A stretch of 53,006 nucleotides of DNA from Candidatus Gastranaerophilales bacterium (GCA_944327225.1 CALVGZ010000016.1:1-53006), one strand, 5' to 3'. Positions 26,439 to 34,340 are shown, counted from the stretch's first letter. Program-made: numbers and translations. The notes: generated by a model not told the origin, from the letters alone.

Positions 26439-27718
26439 TGAAGCAAATATATAGAATAAGATTATTTATTTCGATAATTATTTTTATATTTGCAATATTA
26501 GGAATATGTGGGATTTTTTATCCTGTAAAAATTTTCGATATTCAACTTGCTCCTCTTATTCAGAAGAATATTGCTGATTTTTCTGTTGTTTCAGCGATTT
26601 TAATTTCTTTGATAATACTAATAACCTTGTTTTTCGGCAGACTTTATTGTTCAGTTATATGTCCGTTTGGGATTTTTCAAGAAATTATTTTTTTAGTTTT
26701 GAACAGATTTCATATAAATAAACAAAAATATATTAAAAATTATTCTCTAAAATATTTTATTTTGGCGGTTGTTTTAGGAACTTTAATTAGCGGTAGTGCT
26801 TTTTTGATAAGATTTATAGAGCCTTATACATATTTTGGTTTAATTTTTACTTTCTCGATTTTTGGAATTTGTATTTTAGTATTTATTTTTTTATTAGTAT
26901 TTTTTAAAAACAGATTTTTTTGTACAAATATATGCCCTATAGGAGCTTTGTTGGGTTTAATTTCTAAAATATCAATAAATAAGATTAATATAGATGAAGA
27001 CATGTGCGTTTCTTGTGGTATGTGTGAAAAAAATTGCCCGTCAGGATGTATAAATTCAAAAGAAAAAAATGTAGATAACGAAACTTGTATTAAATGTTTT
27101 AAATGCTTAGATGTTTGTCCTAAAGGGGGAATAAATTATATACGAAAACAAAATAAAATTAAATTCAGTTTTAAAAGACGGAAAATTATATTAAGTGTCT
27201 TTGTTATCGGGCTATTTGCTTCTATGGTGAAAGCAGGCATGATTGCAAAAGAAAAAATTGTTCATAAATTCAAGGAAATAATACTTCCACCGGGTGCAAA
27301 ATCTCAAGAAGAATTTTTAAATAAGTGTTTTAATTGCAATCTTTGTGTTACAAATTGTCCAAATAAAATTATTTCAAAATCTAACAAGAATTTTTCTGCT
27401 GTTCATATAGATTATAAAAACGGATTTTGTGATTCAAATTGCAATAAATGTTCTCAAATTTGTCCTAGCGGAGCTATAAAAAAACTTTCTTTAAAAGAAA
27501 AACAAAAAATAAGGATTGCTATGGCATCCATAAATTATGAAAAATGTTCAAATTGCGGCACTTGTGTTGAAATTTGTCCTTATGGGGCAATAATAAAAAA
27601 TAAAGATGATAAACCATATATAGATGCGATAAAATGTATCGGGTGCAACAAATGTAAGGTTTTTTGTAAGTTTGATGCAATTAACATATTTGCTGTAAGA
27701 AAACAGAGTATAATTTAA
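26438..27718 (+). CDS. NapH-NapG-like fused membrane Fe-S protein
   Basis: Residues 1-170 resemble NapH: four membrane helices and two CxxxCP motifs (CSVICPFG at 71-78, CTNICPIG at 162-169). Two ferredoxin motifs follow (190-201 and 217-228). Residues 245-270 then form a fifth helix preceded by FKRRK, followed by [15 protein letters not shown], which looks like the start of a mature NapG, and four more Cys clusters (297-308, 331-343, 370-381, 400-410). In nitrate reductases NapG and NapH pass quinol electrons to the periplasm. I infer that the fusion passes electrons to the adjacent exported AKR. The start overlaps the AKR stop (TAATG). Confidence 0.83.
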   Translation: MKQIYRIRLFISIIIFIFAILGICGIFYPVKIFDIQLAPLIQKNIADFSVVSAILISLIILITLFFGRLYCSVICPFGIFQEIIFLVLNRFHINKQKYIKNYSLKYFILAVVLGTLISGSAFLIRFIEPYTYFGLIFTFSIFGICILVFIFLLVFFKNRFFCTNICPIGALLGLISKISINKINIDEDMCVSCGMCEKNCPSGCINSKEKNVDNETCIKCFKCLDVCPKGGINYIRKQNKIKFSFKRRKIILSVFVIGLFASMVKAGMIAKEKIVHKFKEIILPPGAKSQEEFLNKCFNCNLCVTNCPNKIISKSNKNFSAVHIDYKNGFCDSNCNKCSQICPSGAIKKLSLKEKQKIRIAMASINYEKCSNCGTCVEICPYGAIIKNKDDKPYIDAIKCIGCNKCKVFCKFDAINIFAVRKQSII

Positions 27719-27732
27719 AAAAAGGAGATATT

Positions 27733-27948
27733 ATGTCATTAGGAATAACTGAAATTTTATTAATTGTCGTTGTAGTTGTGTTATTATTTGGCGGAAAAAG
27801 AATCCCTGAAATTGCAAGAGCTTTGGGAAGGGCGTCTTACGAGTATAAAAAGGCAAAAAATATAATTAAAGACGAGGCAAATGAAATAAAAGAAGCAATA
27901 GAAAACGAAGCAAAAAAGCCTGAAGAATATAATCCAAAAGACGTTTAA
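27733..27948 (+). CDS. tatA: Sec-independent translocase protein TatA
   Basis: The 71-residue protein has one N-terminal membrane helix (about 5-22), the hinge FGGKRIPE and an amphipathic helix ending in an acidic tail, as in TatA/TatE. AAAGGAGAT precedes the ATG. It lies 14 nt after the NapHG-like gene and 1 nt before tatC. No tatB-like gene is present, so this looks like a minimal TatAC system. Confidence 0.95.
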   Translation: MSLGITEILLIVVVVVLLFGGKRIPEIARALGRASYEYKKAKNIIKDEANEIKEAIENEAKKPEEYNPKDV

Positions 27949-27949
27949 T

Positions 27950-28669
27950 ATGGTAAATGATAAAGATGAAAGCATAATAGTTCATATAGAAGCTTTTAGA
28001 ACAATGCTTCTTAATTGCATAAAGGGATTTGGAATAATTCTTATTCCTGTGTTTTTTGTTGCACCAAAATTTTTAAATATCTTTTTAAAGTTGATTTTAA
28101 AGGGGAATAATGTAACTCTAAATTATTTTTCTCCAATTGAAGTTTTTATAATTCAGATAAAATTTTCTATGATTATAGCTTTAATAATCAGTTTTCCATA
28201 TATAGCGAAACAAATTTGGGAGTTTTTTGTTCCTGCATTGTATGAAAATGAAAAAAAATTTATTTTATCTCTTGGTTTTATTTCAAGCATTTTGTTTGTT
28301 ATAGGAGCTGTTTTTTGTTTATTGGTTATATTACCTTTTATAATTAATTTTGGAATAAGCTTCGCAACTTCAAATATAACTCCGGTTTTAGGGATTTCAA
28401 ATGTTTTAAATCTTTCCTTGTGGTTAATTTTAGCTTTTGGTTTAATGTTTCAAATTCCTTTAATTACATATTTTTTAATTAAATTGGATATTGTTTCTTA
28501 TGACTCAATAAGCAATAAACGTCCTTATGTTATAGTTGGGCTTTTGATTATTTCGGGCATTTTAACTCCGCCTGATATAGTGAGTCAAATTATGTTATTT
28601 ATCCCTACATACTTTTTATTTGAAGCAGGGCTTTTGTTTGCGAAAAAATATAAAAATAATAACGGGTGA
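27950..28669 (+). CDS. tatC: Sec-independent translocase protein TatC
   Basis: TatC recognises the twin-arginine signal. The 239-residue protein has the six-helix pattern and family segments ISFPYIAKQIWEFFVPALYENEKK (split across helix 2 and the loop) and SNKRPYVIVGLLIISGILTPPDIVSQ. The short N-terminus (HIEAFRTMLL) contains the usual H-x-E-x-R. It sits between tatA and larB with spacings of 1 and 3 nt. The neighbouring AKR is its clearest substrate. Confidence 0.95.
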   Translation: MVNDKDESIIVHIEAFRTMLLNCIKGFGIILIPVFFVAPKFLNIFLKLILKGNNVTLNYFSPIEVFIIQIKFSMIIALIISFPYIAKQIWEFFVPALYENEKKFILSLGFISSILFVIGAVFCLLVILPFIINFGISFATSNITPVLGISNVLNLSLWLILAFGLMFQIPLITYFLIKLDIVSYDSISNKRPYVIVGLLIISGILTPPDIVSQIMLFIPTYFLFEAGLLFAKKYKNNNG

Positions 28670-28672
28670 TTT

Positions 28673-29341
28673 ATGTCAAATGATAATTTTATAAAATTGG
28701 ATATTCAAAGACAAAAACGCAGAGGCTACTGTGAGGCTGTTTATTGTGGCTGTAAAACAAATGAACAATTAATTCAAATATTTAAAAATTTTAAAATAAA
28801 TAAGCAAAATGTAATTGGTACAAAAGCTACTTTTGAGCAATTTGTAGCCTTAAAGAGGGAATTTAAAAATGTCGAATACGATGAAATTGCAAAAGTTATT
28901 ACTTTGGTTCAAAAAAAAGTTGAAAGAATAGGTGAAATAGCTATATGTACGGGCGGTGTGGGTGATATTCCGATAGCACAGGAAGCGGCTGTTGTTGCAG
29001 AGTTTTACGGAAGTAATGTCAAAAAATATTATGATATTGGAATTGCAGGAATTCATAGGCTTCTTGAAAATATTGAAGAAATAAAAAGAGCAAATGTTAT
29101 CGTAGCTATTGCAGGAATGGAAGGAGCATTGCCTTGTGTTATAGCGGGAATGGTTAATATTCCTGTTATAGCAGTTCCTACATCGGTTGGTTATGGTGTT
29201 TCTTTTGGTGGAATAAGTGCATTATTAACAATGCTGAATTCTTGTTGTGAAGGAATTACCGTTGTAAATATAGATAATGGATTTAATGCGGGATATAGTG
29301 CTAATCAAATAAACAGACTAATAATGAGAGGTAAAAAATAA
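28673..29341 (+). CDS. larB: Nickel-pincer cofactor biosynthesis protein LarB
   Basis: LarB carboxylates and hydrolyses nicotinic acid adenine dinucleotide, the first step to the nickel-pincer nucleotide of lactate racemase and related enzymes. The PurE-like C-terminal domain has CTGGVGDIPIAQEA, AGMEGALPCVIAGMV, AVPTSVGYGVSFGG and VVNIDNGFNAGY, all nearly canonical. The length of 222 residues is normal. Spacing is 3 nt after tatC and 0 nt before larC. Confidence 0.95.
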   Translation: MSNDNFIKLDIQRQKRRGYCEAVYCGCKTNEQLIQIFKNFKINKQNVIGTKATFEQFVALKREFKNVEYDEIAKVITLVQKKVERIGEIAICTGGVGDIPIAQEAAVVAEFYGSNVKKYYDIGIAGIHRLLENIEEIKRANVIVAIAGMEGALPCVIAGMVNIPVIAVPTSVGYGVSFGGISALLTMLNSCCEGITVVNIDNGFNAGYSANQINRLIMRGKK

Positions 29342-30082
29342 ATGAATTTATATTTTGATTGCAATAATGGTATTTCTGGTGATATGTCTGTTGGTGCCTT
29401 AATTCATTTAGGTGCTGATACAGGAAAACTTAAAGAAGTTTTATTATCTTTAAAGTTGAATGATGAGTTTAATTATGAAATAACAAAAAAATCTGTTAAT
29501 TCAATTATGGCAACAGATTTTGAAGTTAATTTATTGGTGGCACATAACAATGGTAATCATCATGAACATAGAAATCTTGAGGATGTTAATAAAATTATTG
29601 ATAAGGCAAATACTAATGATAAAGTCAAAGATTTGGCAAAAAAGATATTTGAAATTGTAGCAAAGGCCGAAGCCAAAGTTCATGGAAAAGACATAAAAGA
29701 TGTGCATTTTCATGAAGTTGGCGCTATTGATTCAATTATTGATATATTAAGTTTTTCTGTGCTTTTGGATGATTTAAATCCTGAAAAAATATATTTTTCA
29801 GCATTATCAGAAGGTCAAGGTGAAGTTACCTGTCAGCATGGTTCACTTTGTATTCCGGTGCCTGCTGTGTGTGAAATAGTTTCTGAATATAAAATTCCCA
29901 TAAAAATAACTGATAATAATGGTGAAATGATTACTCCCACCGGAGCTGCGATAGTTGCCGCTTTATATTCGAAAGAAAAATTGCCTGAATCAATTATTAT
30001 AAAAAAAGTTGGTTATGGAAGAGGTAAAAGACCATATAAAAACCCTGTGCTGAGAGTAATAGAATTTAGCGAATATAATTAG
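29342..30082 (+). CDS. larC: LarC, N-terminal domain only
   Basis: LarC inserts nickel into the pincer nucleotide in a CTP-dependent step. This protein has the N-terminal domain (YFDCNNGISGDMSVGAL, a histidine-rich loop NHHEHR, DVHFHEVGAIDSIIDI, MITPTGAAIV, GYGRGKR) but stops at residue 246. Full LarC proteins are about 400 residues, with the CTP-binding domain in the missing part. In Lactobacillus plantarum larC is split into two frames joined by a frameshift. Here no second part follows in any frame, because the next gene begins 12 nt later. LarC2 may lie elsewhere or be replaced. Confidence 0.88.
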   Translation: MNLYFDCNNGISGDMSVGALIHLGADTGKLKEVLLSLKLNDEFNYEITKKSVNSIMATDFEVNLLVAHNNGNHHEHRNLEDVNKIIDKANTNDKVKDLAKKIFEIVAKAEAKVHGKDIKDVHFHEVGAIDSIIDILSFSVLLDDLNPEKIYFSALSEGQGEVTCQHGSLCIPVPAVCEIVSEYKIPIKITDNNGEMITPTGAAIVAALYSKEKLPESIIIKKVGYGRGKRPYKNPVLRVIEFSEYN

Positions 30083-30094
30083 AAGGAGAGAATT

Positions 30095-30991
30095 ATGCAT
30101 TTAGGAAATGGAGTTATTTGTCCTGTTACCGGTATTCCGATGTTGTTAATTGCTGGCGGAAGTTTATTTTATGCGATAAAACAGGCAAGGAGAGAAATAA
30201 AAAAAGATAAAATTGCAAAAATAGTTTTACTTACAACTTTTGTTTTTGCTTTGCAGATGATTAATTTTTCAATACCTTCAACTGGTTCAAGCGGACATAT
30301 TATTGGTGCTATTTTGCTTGCTTCTATATTAGGGCCGAATATTGCTTTTATTGCAATGAGTTTAATAATAGCCATACAAGCTCTATTTTTCAATGACGGG
30401 GGTCTTTTAGCATTAGGGTGCAATATTTTTAATATGGGATTTTTAGCTTGTTATGTTGTTTACCCTTTTGTTTATAAAACTTTTTCGAATAAGAATAAGC
30501 AATATATGGGTTGTATATTGTCAGCAATAACGGCACTTCAATTAGGCTCAATTGCAATAGTTTTGGAATTATTATTGTCAGGTTCGATAATTTCTAATGT
30601 TGGTGCATTTTTAGTTTTAATGCAAGGAATTCATTTGCCAATAGGAATTTTTGAAGGAATTTTCACAAGTTTGTTAATTTTAATTTCAAGTAAAACAAAC
30701 TTATCAAGATATTTTAACAGTTTTATTGGGTTGTTTTCGTTGGGTTTGGGGGTATTTATTGTAAATTATTCATCAAATAAACCTGATGGGCTTGAATGGT
30801 CAATGTTAAAGATGTCAGATTTTTTTGTTGAGCATACACATGGATATGTTTATAATTTTGTACAATCAGTTCATATAAAATTTTATTCTTTTGTGAATTT
30901 AATGCCTGATATTTCAAATATATTAGGACTTTTGTTGACTGGATTCATAATGTTTATTATTTGTAAAATGTTAATTTTAAAAAAGGCGTAA
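30095..30991 (+). CDS. CbiM/LarM-like metal transporter S-component fused to a PDGLE domain
   Basis: The start MHLGNGVICPVTG places a histidine at position 2, as in CbiM/NikM, where the N-terminal amine and this histidine bind Ni or Co. Several helices with the segments STGSSGHIIGAILL and FNDGGLLALGCNIFNMG follow. The C-terminal 80 residues contain PDGLEWSML, the PDGLE domain of NikN/CbiN-type partners, so the two parts are fused as in NikMN. Nickel uptake for the Lar pathway is the likely role. AAGGAGA precedes the ATG. The ECF energising genes (cbiQ, cbiO) are not in the window. Confidence 0.9.
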   Translation: MHLGNGVICPVTGIPMLLIAGGSLFYAIKQARREIKKDKIAKIVLLTTFVFALQMINFSIPSTGSSGHIIGAILLASILGPNIAFIAMSLIIAIQALFFNDGGLLALGCNIFNMGFLACYVVYPFVYKTFSNKNKQYMGCILSAITALQLGSIAIVLELLLSGSIISNVGAFLVLMQGIHLPIGIFEGIFTSLLILISSKTNLSRYFNSFIGLFSLGLGVFIVNYSSNKPDGLEWSMLKMSDFFVEHTHGYVYNFVQSVHIKFYSFVNLMPDISNILGLLLTGFIMFIICKMLILKKA

Positions 30992-31765
30992 ATGAATTTT
31001 AATAAATTTGAAAGTTTGAAAAATTATCTCAAAACACTTAAAAAGCAAGGGATTTGTCTTGCTTTTTCGGGCGGGATTGATAGTATTTTATTGCTTAATT
31101 TGTGTAAGGATTTGGATGTTGTTGCTATAACATTCAAATCTCAATTTCAACAAAAAAGAGAAATGGAATTTGCAAAAAAATATTGCAAATTATTGAATAT
31201 AAAACATAAGATAATAACCTTTGATGTTTTTAAAAATGATTTATTAAAAATAAATTCAAAGGATAGATGTTATATTTGTAAGAAAATATTTTTTTCCGAA
31301 ATAAAAAAATTTTCAAAAGAAAGATGTATAATAGACGGTACTAATTTTGATGATATTGATACATATAGACCAGGACTTAAAGCAGTTAAAGAGTTTGGTA
31401 TAATATCTCCTTTTGTGAAATTTAAAATAACGAAAAAAGAAATAAGAAATTATGCAAAATACTTAAATATAAATTTATACGATAAACCGTCAACACCTTG
31501 TCTTGCAACAAGATTTCCTTATAATGAGGAGTTGAGCGAAAGCCTATTGAATAAAATAGAAACAGCTGAAAATGTATTATCGGGATTTGGTTTTTCGGAG
31601 TGTCGTTTTAGATTGCACAATGACATAGCCAGAATTGAAATACCCAAAAAGAAATTCAAAAAATTTATAAACATGCAAGATAGGCTTTTAAGGCAATTAT
31701 CTCCCTTGAAAATTAAATATATAACGCTTGATTTAGAAGGAATAAAAAGCGGGAGTATGGATTAG
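30992..31765 (+). CDS. larE: ATP-dependent sacrificial sulfur transferase LarE
   Basis: LarE adds sulfur to the LarB product to form the pincer's thiocarboxylates. The PP-loop SGGIDS is at 26-31. CYIC at 93-96, DGTNFDD and YRPGLKAVKE follow, and then STPCLATRFPY with C170, which corresponds to the sacrificial cysteine of Lactobacillus LarE. The CxxC at 93-96 could belong to a cluster-bearing form, but I cannot settle this. It is the last gene of the operon and starts right after the cbiM stop; its end overlaps a convergent gene by 4 nt. Confidence 0.95.
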   Translation: MNFNKFESLKNYLKTLKKQGICLAFSGGIDSILLLNLCKDLDVVAITFKSQFQQKREMEFAKKYCKLLNIKHKIITFDVFKNDLLKINSKDRCYICKKIFFSEIKKFSKERCIIDGTNFDDIDTYRPGLKAVKEFGIISPFVKFKITKKEIRNYAKYLNINLYDKPSTPCLATRFPYNEELSESLLNKIETAENVLSGFGFSECRFRLHNDIARIEIPKKKFKKFINMQDRLLRQLSPLKIKYITLDLEGIKSGSMD

Positions 31766-32109
31766 GATAGATGTATTTGAATTAAAGTTTTTGCTATGAT
31801 GATTTCCAAGATGTTTTCAAGAGCACCGAGACTTATATTTAAATTGTTTGCAGTTTGTTTTGCATCATAACATTCTTTAATAGAAGATATTATTTCTTTT
31901 TCTCTTTCTGAAAACTTTTCATCATTCAGTTTATAATTTATTCCGTCAAATACGTTTGATAATAAAAAATTATTTTCTCGATATTTTAAGATTTTATATA
32001 TCAAATTACATTTTTCTTTTGTTAAAAAATTACTACTCGTGCTTTTGTTTAATAATTCAAAAGCATTTTTGATTGTTATTTTTTTAATTTTTTTAAAATT
32101 ATTGTTCAT
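31762..32109 (-). CDS. Small protein with a LuxR-type helix-turn-helix
   Basis: The protein has 115 residues. The C-terminal part, from FSEREKEII through TANNLNISLGALENILEIIIAKTL, follows the GerE/LuxR DNA-binding pattern (SxREKEI, then A..L.IS....E.....I..K). The N-terminal 60 residues are lysine-rich and unfamiliar. It overlaps the upstream PD-(D/E)XK gene by 11 nt, so the two are expressed together; it could regulate the pair. It converges on larE. Confidence 0.65.
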   Translation of the reverse strand: MNNNFKKIKKITIKNAFELLNKSTSSNFLTKEKCNLIYKILKYRENNFLLSNVFDGINYKLNDEKFSEREKEIISSIKECYDAKQTANNLNISLGALENILEIIIAKTLIQIHLS

Positions 32110-33157
32110 CGTTAATTTTTTTTATTATCCATTCGCTGCAGTCTGTAACTACTTTTTCAAAATTATCTTTTCCTATTAAATCCTCTATTTTTATTTTATT
32201 GAAATTTGTTATGTTGTTTTTTTCTTCTACAAAACAACCAAAAAGGTTTTTTTGATGATTTGAATCTATATATATTTTTTTGTTACCAATTTCATAACAG
32301 ACATACCAACCATTTGAAGTCGGTTCAATATTTTGAATATATTTTTTTATTTTTAATTTGATACCATCGCAAAAATTGTTCCAAATGCTATCTTGTACAA
32401 TTTTTATGGCTTCTGATATTTTTTTGGCATTTTCAAAATTTTCTAAATTGTCAATTAATAAATTTTCAATTTCCATTTGTTCTGTATCCTTAAACTCACC
32501 GCAAAATTCCTGAATGGTTTTTTTAAATTGTATTAAAACCTCTCTTATTGGTGGTTTATTAATGGTGTTTTTATTTGAAATACAATTATCAACCCATTCA
32601 ATAATATCTTTTTTCCAAGAAATTGGAATTATCTGTTCTTTTTCAGCTAATGTTAATTTATCTGTACTTATTTCATCAGGCATATTGCCGTTTATGGTTA
32701 GATAACATAATCTTGCATTATTATTTTGACTGTATTTTTTAAAAGCTTTTTTTAAATAATCTTTGCATTGTTCTTTTTGGTCTTGAGCATATATTTTAAC
32801 TTCAATGGGTAAATATTGCTTACTTTTAAAATCATCAATAGTTATATCTATTCGTCTTAGCTTTTCTATAACTTCTTCTTTTGATACGATAGGTTCAATC
32901 ATATTTTTTAGATTGAATTTATCGTTGTGATTTTTTCTCAAAACATCAAAAAATAAATTAAGATACGTGTTTCCTTGAAAATGACTTCCTTTTGGGTCAA
33001 TTAATTCTTTTAACAGGCAGCAAAGATAAACCTCTCTTTGACCTATATTTAAAATGTTAAAAATATTAAAATTGGCGCCTGTATTCATTGCCATTGTTTT
33101 ATATTTTTTTGAAATTTCATTAACTTCATTTATGAGTTCAATTGGTTTTTCAAGCAT
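32099..33157 (-). CDS. PD-(D/E)XK nuclease superfamily protein (PDDEXK_4 type)
   Basis: The 352-residue protein opens with NIFNILNIGQREVYLCCLLKEL, then has the nuclease core: RRIDITI with the metal-binding aspartate, LPIEVKI with the E-x-K pair, and QKEQCKDYLKKA with the following glutamine. These match the PDDEXK_4 family, which appears often in accessory and defence regions. The C-terminal half, with GWYVCYEIGNKKIYID, is variable in the family. The ribosome binding site is weak. It lies between tRNA-Leu and a LuxR-HTH partner, a typical place for acquired genes. Defence function is inferred. Confidence 0.75.
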   Translation of the reverse strand: MLEKPIELINEVNEISKKYKTMAMNTGANFNIFNILNIGQREVYLCCLLKELIDPKGSHFQGNTYLNLFFDVLRKNHNDKFNLKNMIEPIVSKEEVIEKLRRIDITIDDFKSKQYLPIEVKIYAQDQKEQCKDYLKKAFKKYSQNNNARLCYLTINGNMPDEISTDKLTLAEKEQIIPISWKKDIIEWVDNCISNKNTINKPPIREVLIQFKKTIQEFCGEFKDTEQMEIENLLIDNLENFENAKKISEAIKIVQDSIWNNFCDGIKLKIKKYIQNIEPTSNGWYVCYEIGNKKIYIDSNHQKNLFGCFVEEKNNITNFNKIKIEDLIGKDNFEKVVTDCSEWIIKKINDEQ

Positions 33158-33231
33158 TCTTTATATAAAATCTATATTATGATAATTTATTGTAAAAATT
33201 TCGGAAAAATTTATTGTAATATAGGTTAAAA

Positions 33232-33312
33232 TGGGCCCGGAGAGACTCGAACTCTCACACCGAAGGCACTAGATCCTAAATCTAGCGCGTCTACCAATTT
33301 CGCCACAGGCCC
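33232..33312 (-). tRNA. tRNA-Leu (anticodon TAG)
   Basis: The acceptor GGGCCTG pairs with CGGGCCC (one G-U), and the discriminator is A. The anticodon stem CTAGA/TCTAG holds the loop TTTAGGA, giving TAG. A variable arm (TGCCTTCGGTGTGA) and the T arm GAGTTCGAGTCTC complete a class II tRNA of 81 nt without an encoded CCA. Its first 10 bases and upstream flank are duplicated at 33507-33548. Confidence 0.93.
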
Positions 33313-33345
33313 ATTGATTGTTTATTAAATTTTCAATTATTTATG
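33303..33345 (-). repeat. Direct repeat copy at the tRNA-Leu 5' end
   Basis: These 43 bp cover the first 10 nt of tRNA-Leu and its AT-rich upstream flank. They recur at 33507-33548 with one deleted base and one substitution (41 of 43 matching). Confidence 0.9.
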
Positions 33346-33506
33346 AGTATCTGTGGCGAAGCAACCGCTTACGCTTTTGCCCAAAGGTACGGTTTCCGTC
33401 CTGTCCGCTGAAGCTCAACGCTTCATCGTCACGGACTTCACACACCTTTGCCTTCACCTGCATTCGCTTAGTTCGCCCCGCGAACTAAAGCTCATTTGGC
33501 TCAGGA
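33346..33506 (-). other. GC-rich structured insertion in the tRNA-Leu leader
   Basis: The 161 bp between the direct repeats are far richer in GC than the genes around them. On the minus strand several hairpins form: TAGTTCGC/GCGAACTA around GGG, GAAGC/GCTTC inside GTCCG/CGGAC, ACGG/CCGT around AAA, and an enclosing CAAAGGT/ACCTTTG. The end nearest the tRNA reads TTCGCCACAG, an exact complement of CTGTGGCGAA in the tRNA 5' part. I infer an inserted structured element, transcribed as part of the tRNA precursor. A 78-codon plus-strand frame across it has no coding character. Confidence 0.65.
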
Positions 33507-33548
33507 CCACAGGCCCATTGATTGTTATTAAATTTTCAATTATTCATG
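33507..33548 (-). repeat. Direct repeat copy on the promoter side
   Basis: This is the second copy of the tRNA-Leu 5' flank plus the first 10 nt of the tRNA. It lies 161 bp upstream of the true tRNA and just downstream of the promoter at 33567-33595. Confidence 0.9.
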
Positions 33549-33566
33549 GCTCAAATTTGCTTATTC

Positions 33567-33595
33567 ATAATACACTAAGCAAAATGTAACGTCAA
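33567..33595 (-). promoter_or_regulatory. Strong predicted promoter for the tRNA-Leu transcript
   Basis: On the minus strand TTGACG (33595-33590) is followed after 17 bp by TATTAT (33572-33567). It lies just behind the glycosyltransferase stop and reads into both repeat copies, the structured element and tRNA-Leu. Confidence 0.65.
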
Positions 33596-33599
33596 GATT

Positions 33600-34328
33600 T
33601 TAGTTTCTTTCCCAATATTTATCAAGCCATTTTGTGGGTTTAACATACCTGAAACCACCTTTGCCTGCAAATCCATGGTACGCTTGTTCGGGTGTGGGAC
33701 GACCATGGAAAATTATAATTTTAGCTTCAATTGGGTCTTTGGGTGGCATAAAGAAATTTAGCGGAAAGGGTCTTAGACAATTTCTTTTAAAGCTTACACA
33801 CCAGCTTTTGTCCCAATATTTTAAAATTCCTTTGTCATTCATTTGATGAGATAAAAATGCTTGTTCGTTTTTATATCTTTTTCTTATATCCTTACCTTCT
33901 TTATAAAAATTTTCAATAATGTCTTTATGTTTTTTCACGTTAAATTTAAATACGGATGAATTTCCGATAATATCATCCGGAAAATCCCAATCTTTTATAA
34001 TATAGAATTCGCCTTCTTGCCTGAAAAAGCAATCTATGTTGTCTCTAATTACAATATCTAAATCTAAAAATAATGCTTCACCTTCAAGATCGGCTAACTT
34101 ATCTGTAAACAAACCTAATTTTTTCCAGGCTTTTTCAGGTAATCCTTCATCGTTTAATTCCGGCAAGGGACGAATTTCAACGCCGTCAACTATACCTTCG
34201 GGTCTGTCGGTAAAGCAAATAAAACGATGTTTAAGGGTTAAATTTTTTTCAACCATTTTATATAAACTATTAACGTATTCGGGTCCGAATTTGTCACCCC
34301 ATTTTATACAAATAACATTTCTTTCCAT
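33600..34328 (-). CDS. Glycosyltransferase, GT-A fold
   Basis: The 242-residue protein has a GT-A-type nucleotide-sugar site with the DxD motif in ALFLDLDIVI, preceded by FICFTDRPEG, and a late IIIFHGRPTP segment of the metal-binding histidine kind. It resembles short GT8-like enzymes often found among surface polysaccharide genes. The acceptor and donor are unknown. AGAGGT precedes the ATG. It follows lysS by 12 nt and closes the pgm-lysS-GT operon. Confidence 0.78.
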   Translation of the reverse strand: MERNVICIKWGDKFGPEYVNSLYKMVEKNLTLKHRFICFTDRPEGIVDGVEIRPLPELNDEGLPEKAWKKLGLFTDKLADLEGEALFLDLDIVIRDNIDCFFRQEGEFYIIKDWDFPDDIIGNSSVFKFNVKKHKDIIENFYKEGKDIRKRYKNEQAFLSHQMNDKGILKYWDKSWCVSFKRNCLRPFPLNFFMPPKDPIEAKIIIFHGRPTPEQAYHGFAGKGGFRYVKPTKWLDKYWERN

Positions 34329-34340
34329 AAAATACCTCTT

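Noticed and set aside
30060-30110. A programmed frameshift joining larC to a LarC2 part, as in Lactobacillus
   Set aside because: No LarC2-like sequence exists in any frame after the stop; the cbiM gene with its own ribosome binding site begins at once.
33353-33589. A 78-codon plus-strand frame across the structured element upstream of tRNA-Leu
   Set aside because: It lies over hairpins and a duplicated tRNA flank, has unusual composition and no ribosome binding site, and reads against the predicted transcript.
31762-33600. An integrated mobile element at tRNA-Leu
   Set aside because: There is no integrase, transposase or relaxase, and the duplicated sequence is at the tRNA 5' end, not the 3' end used by tyrosine integrases. 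Acquisition of the nuclease pair remains possible but is unproven.
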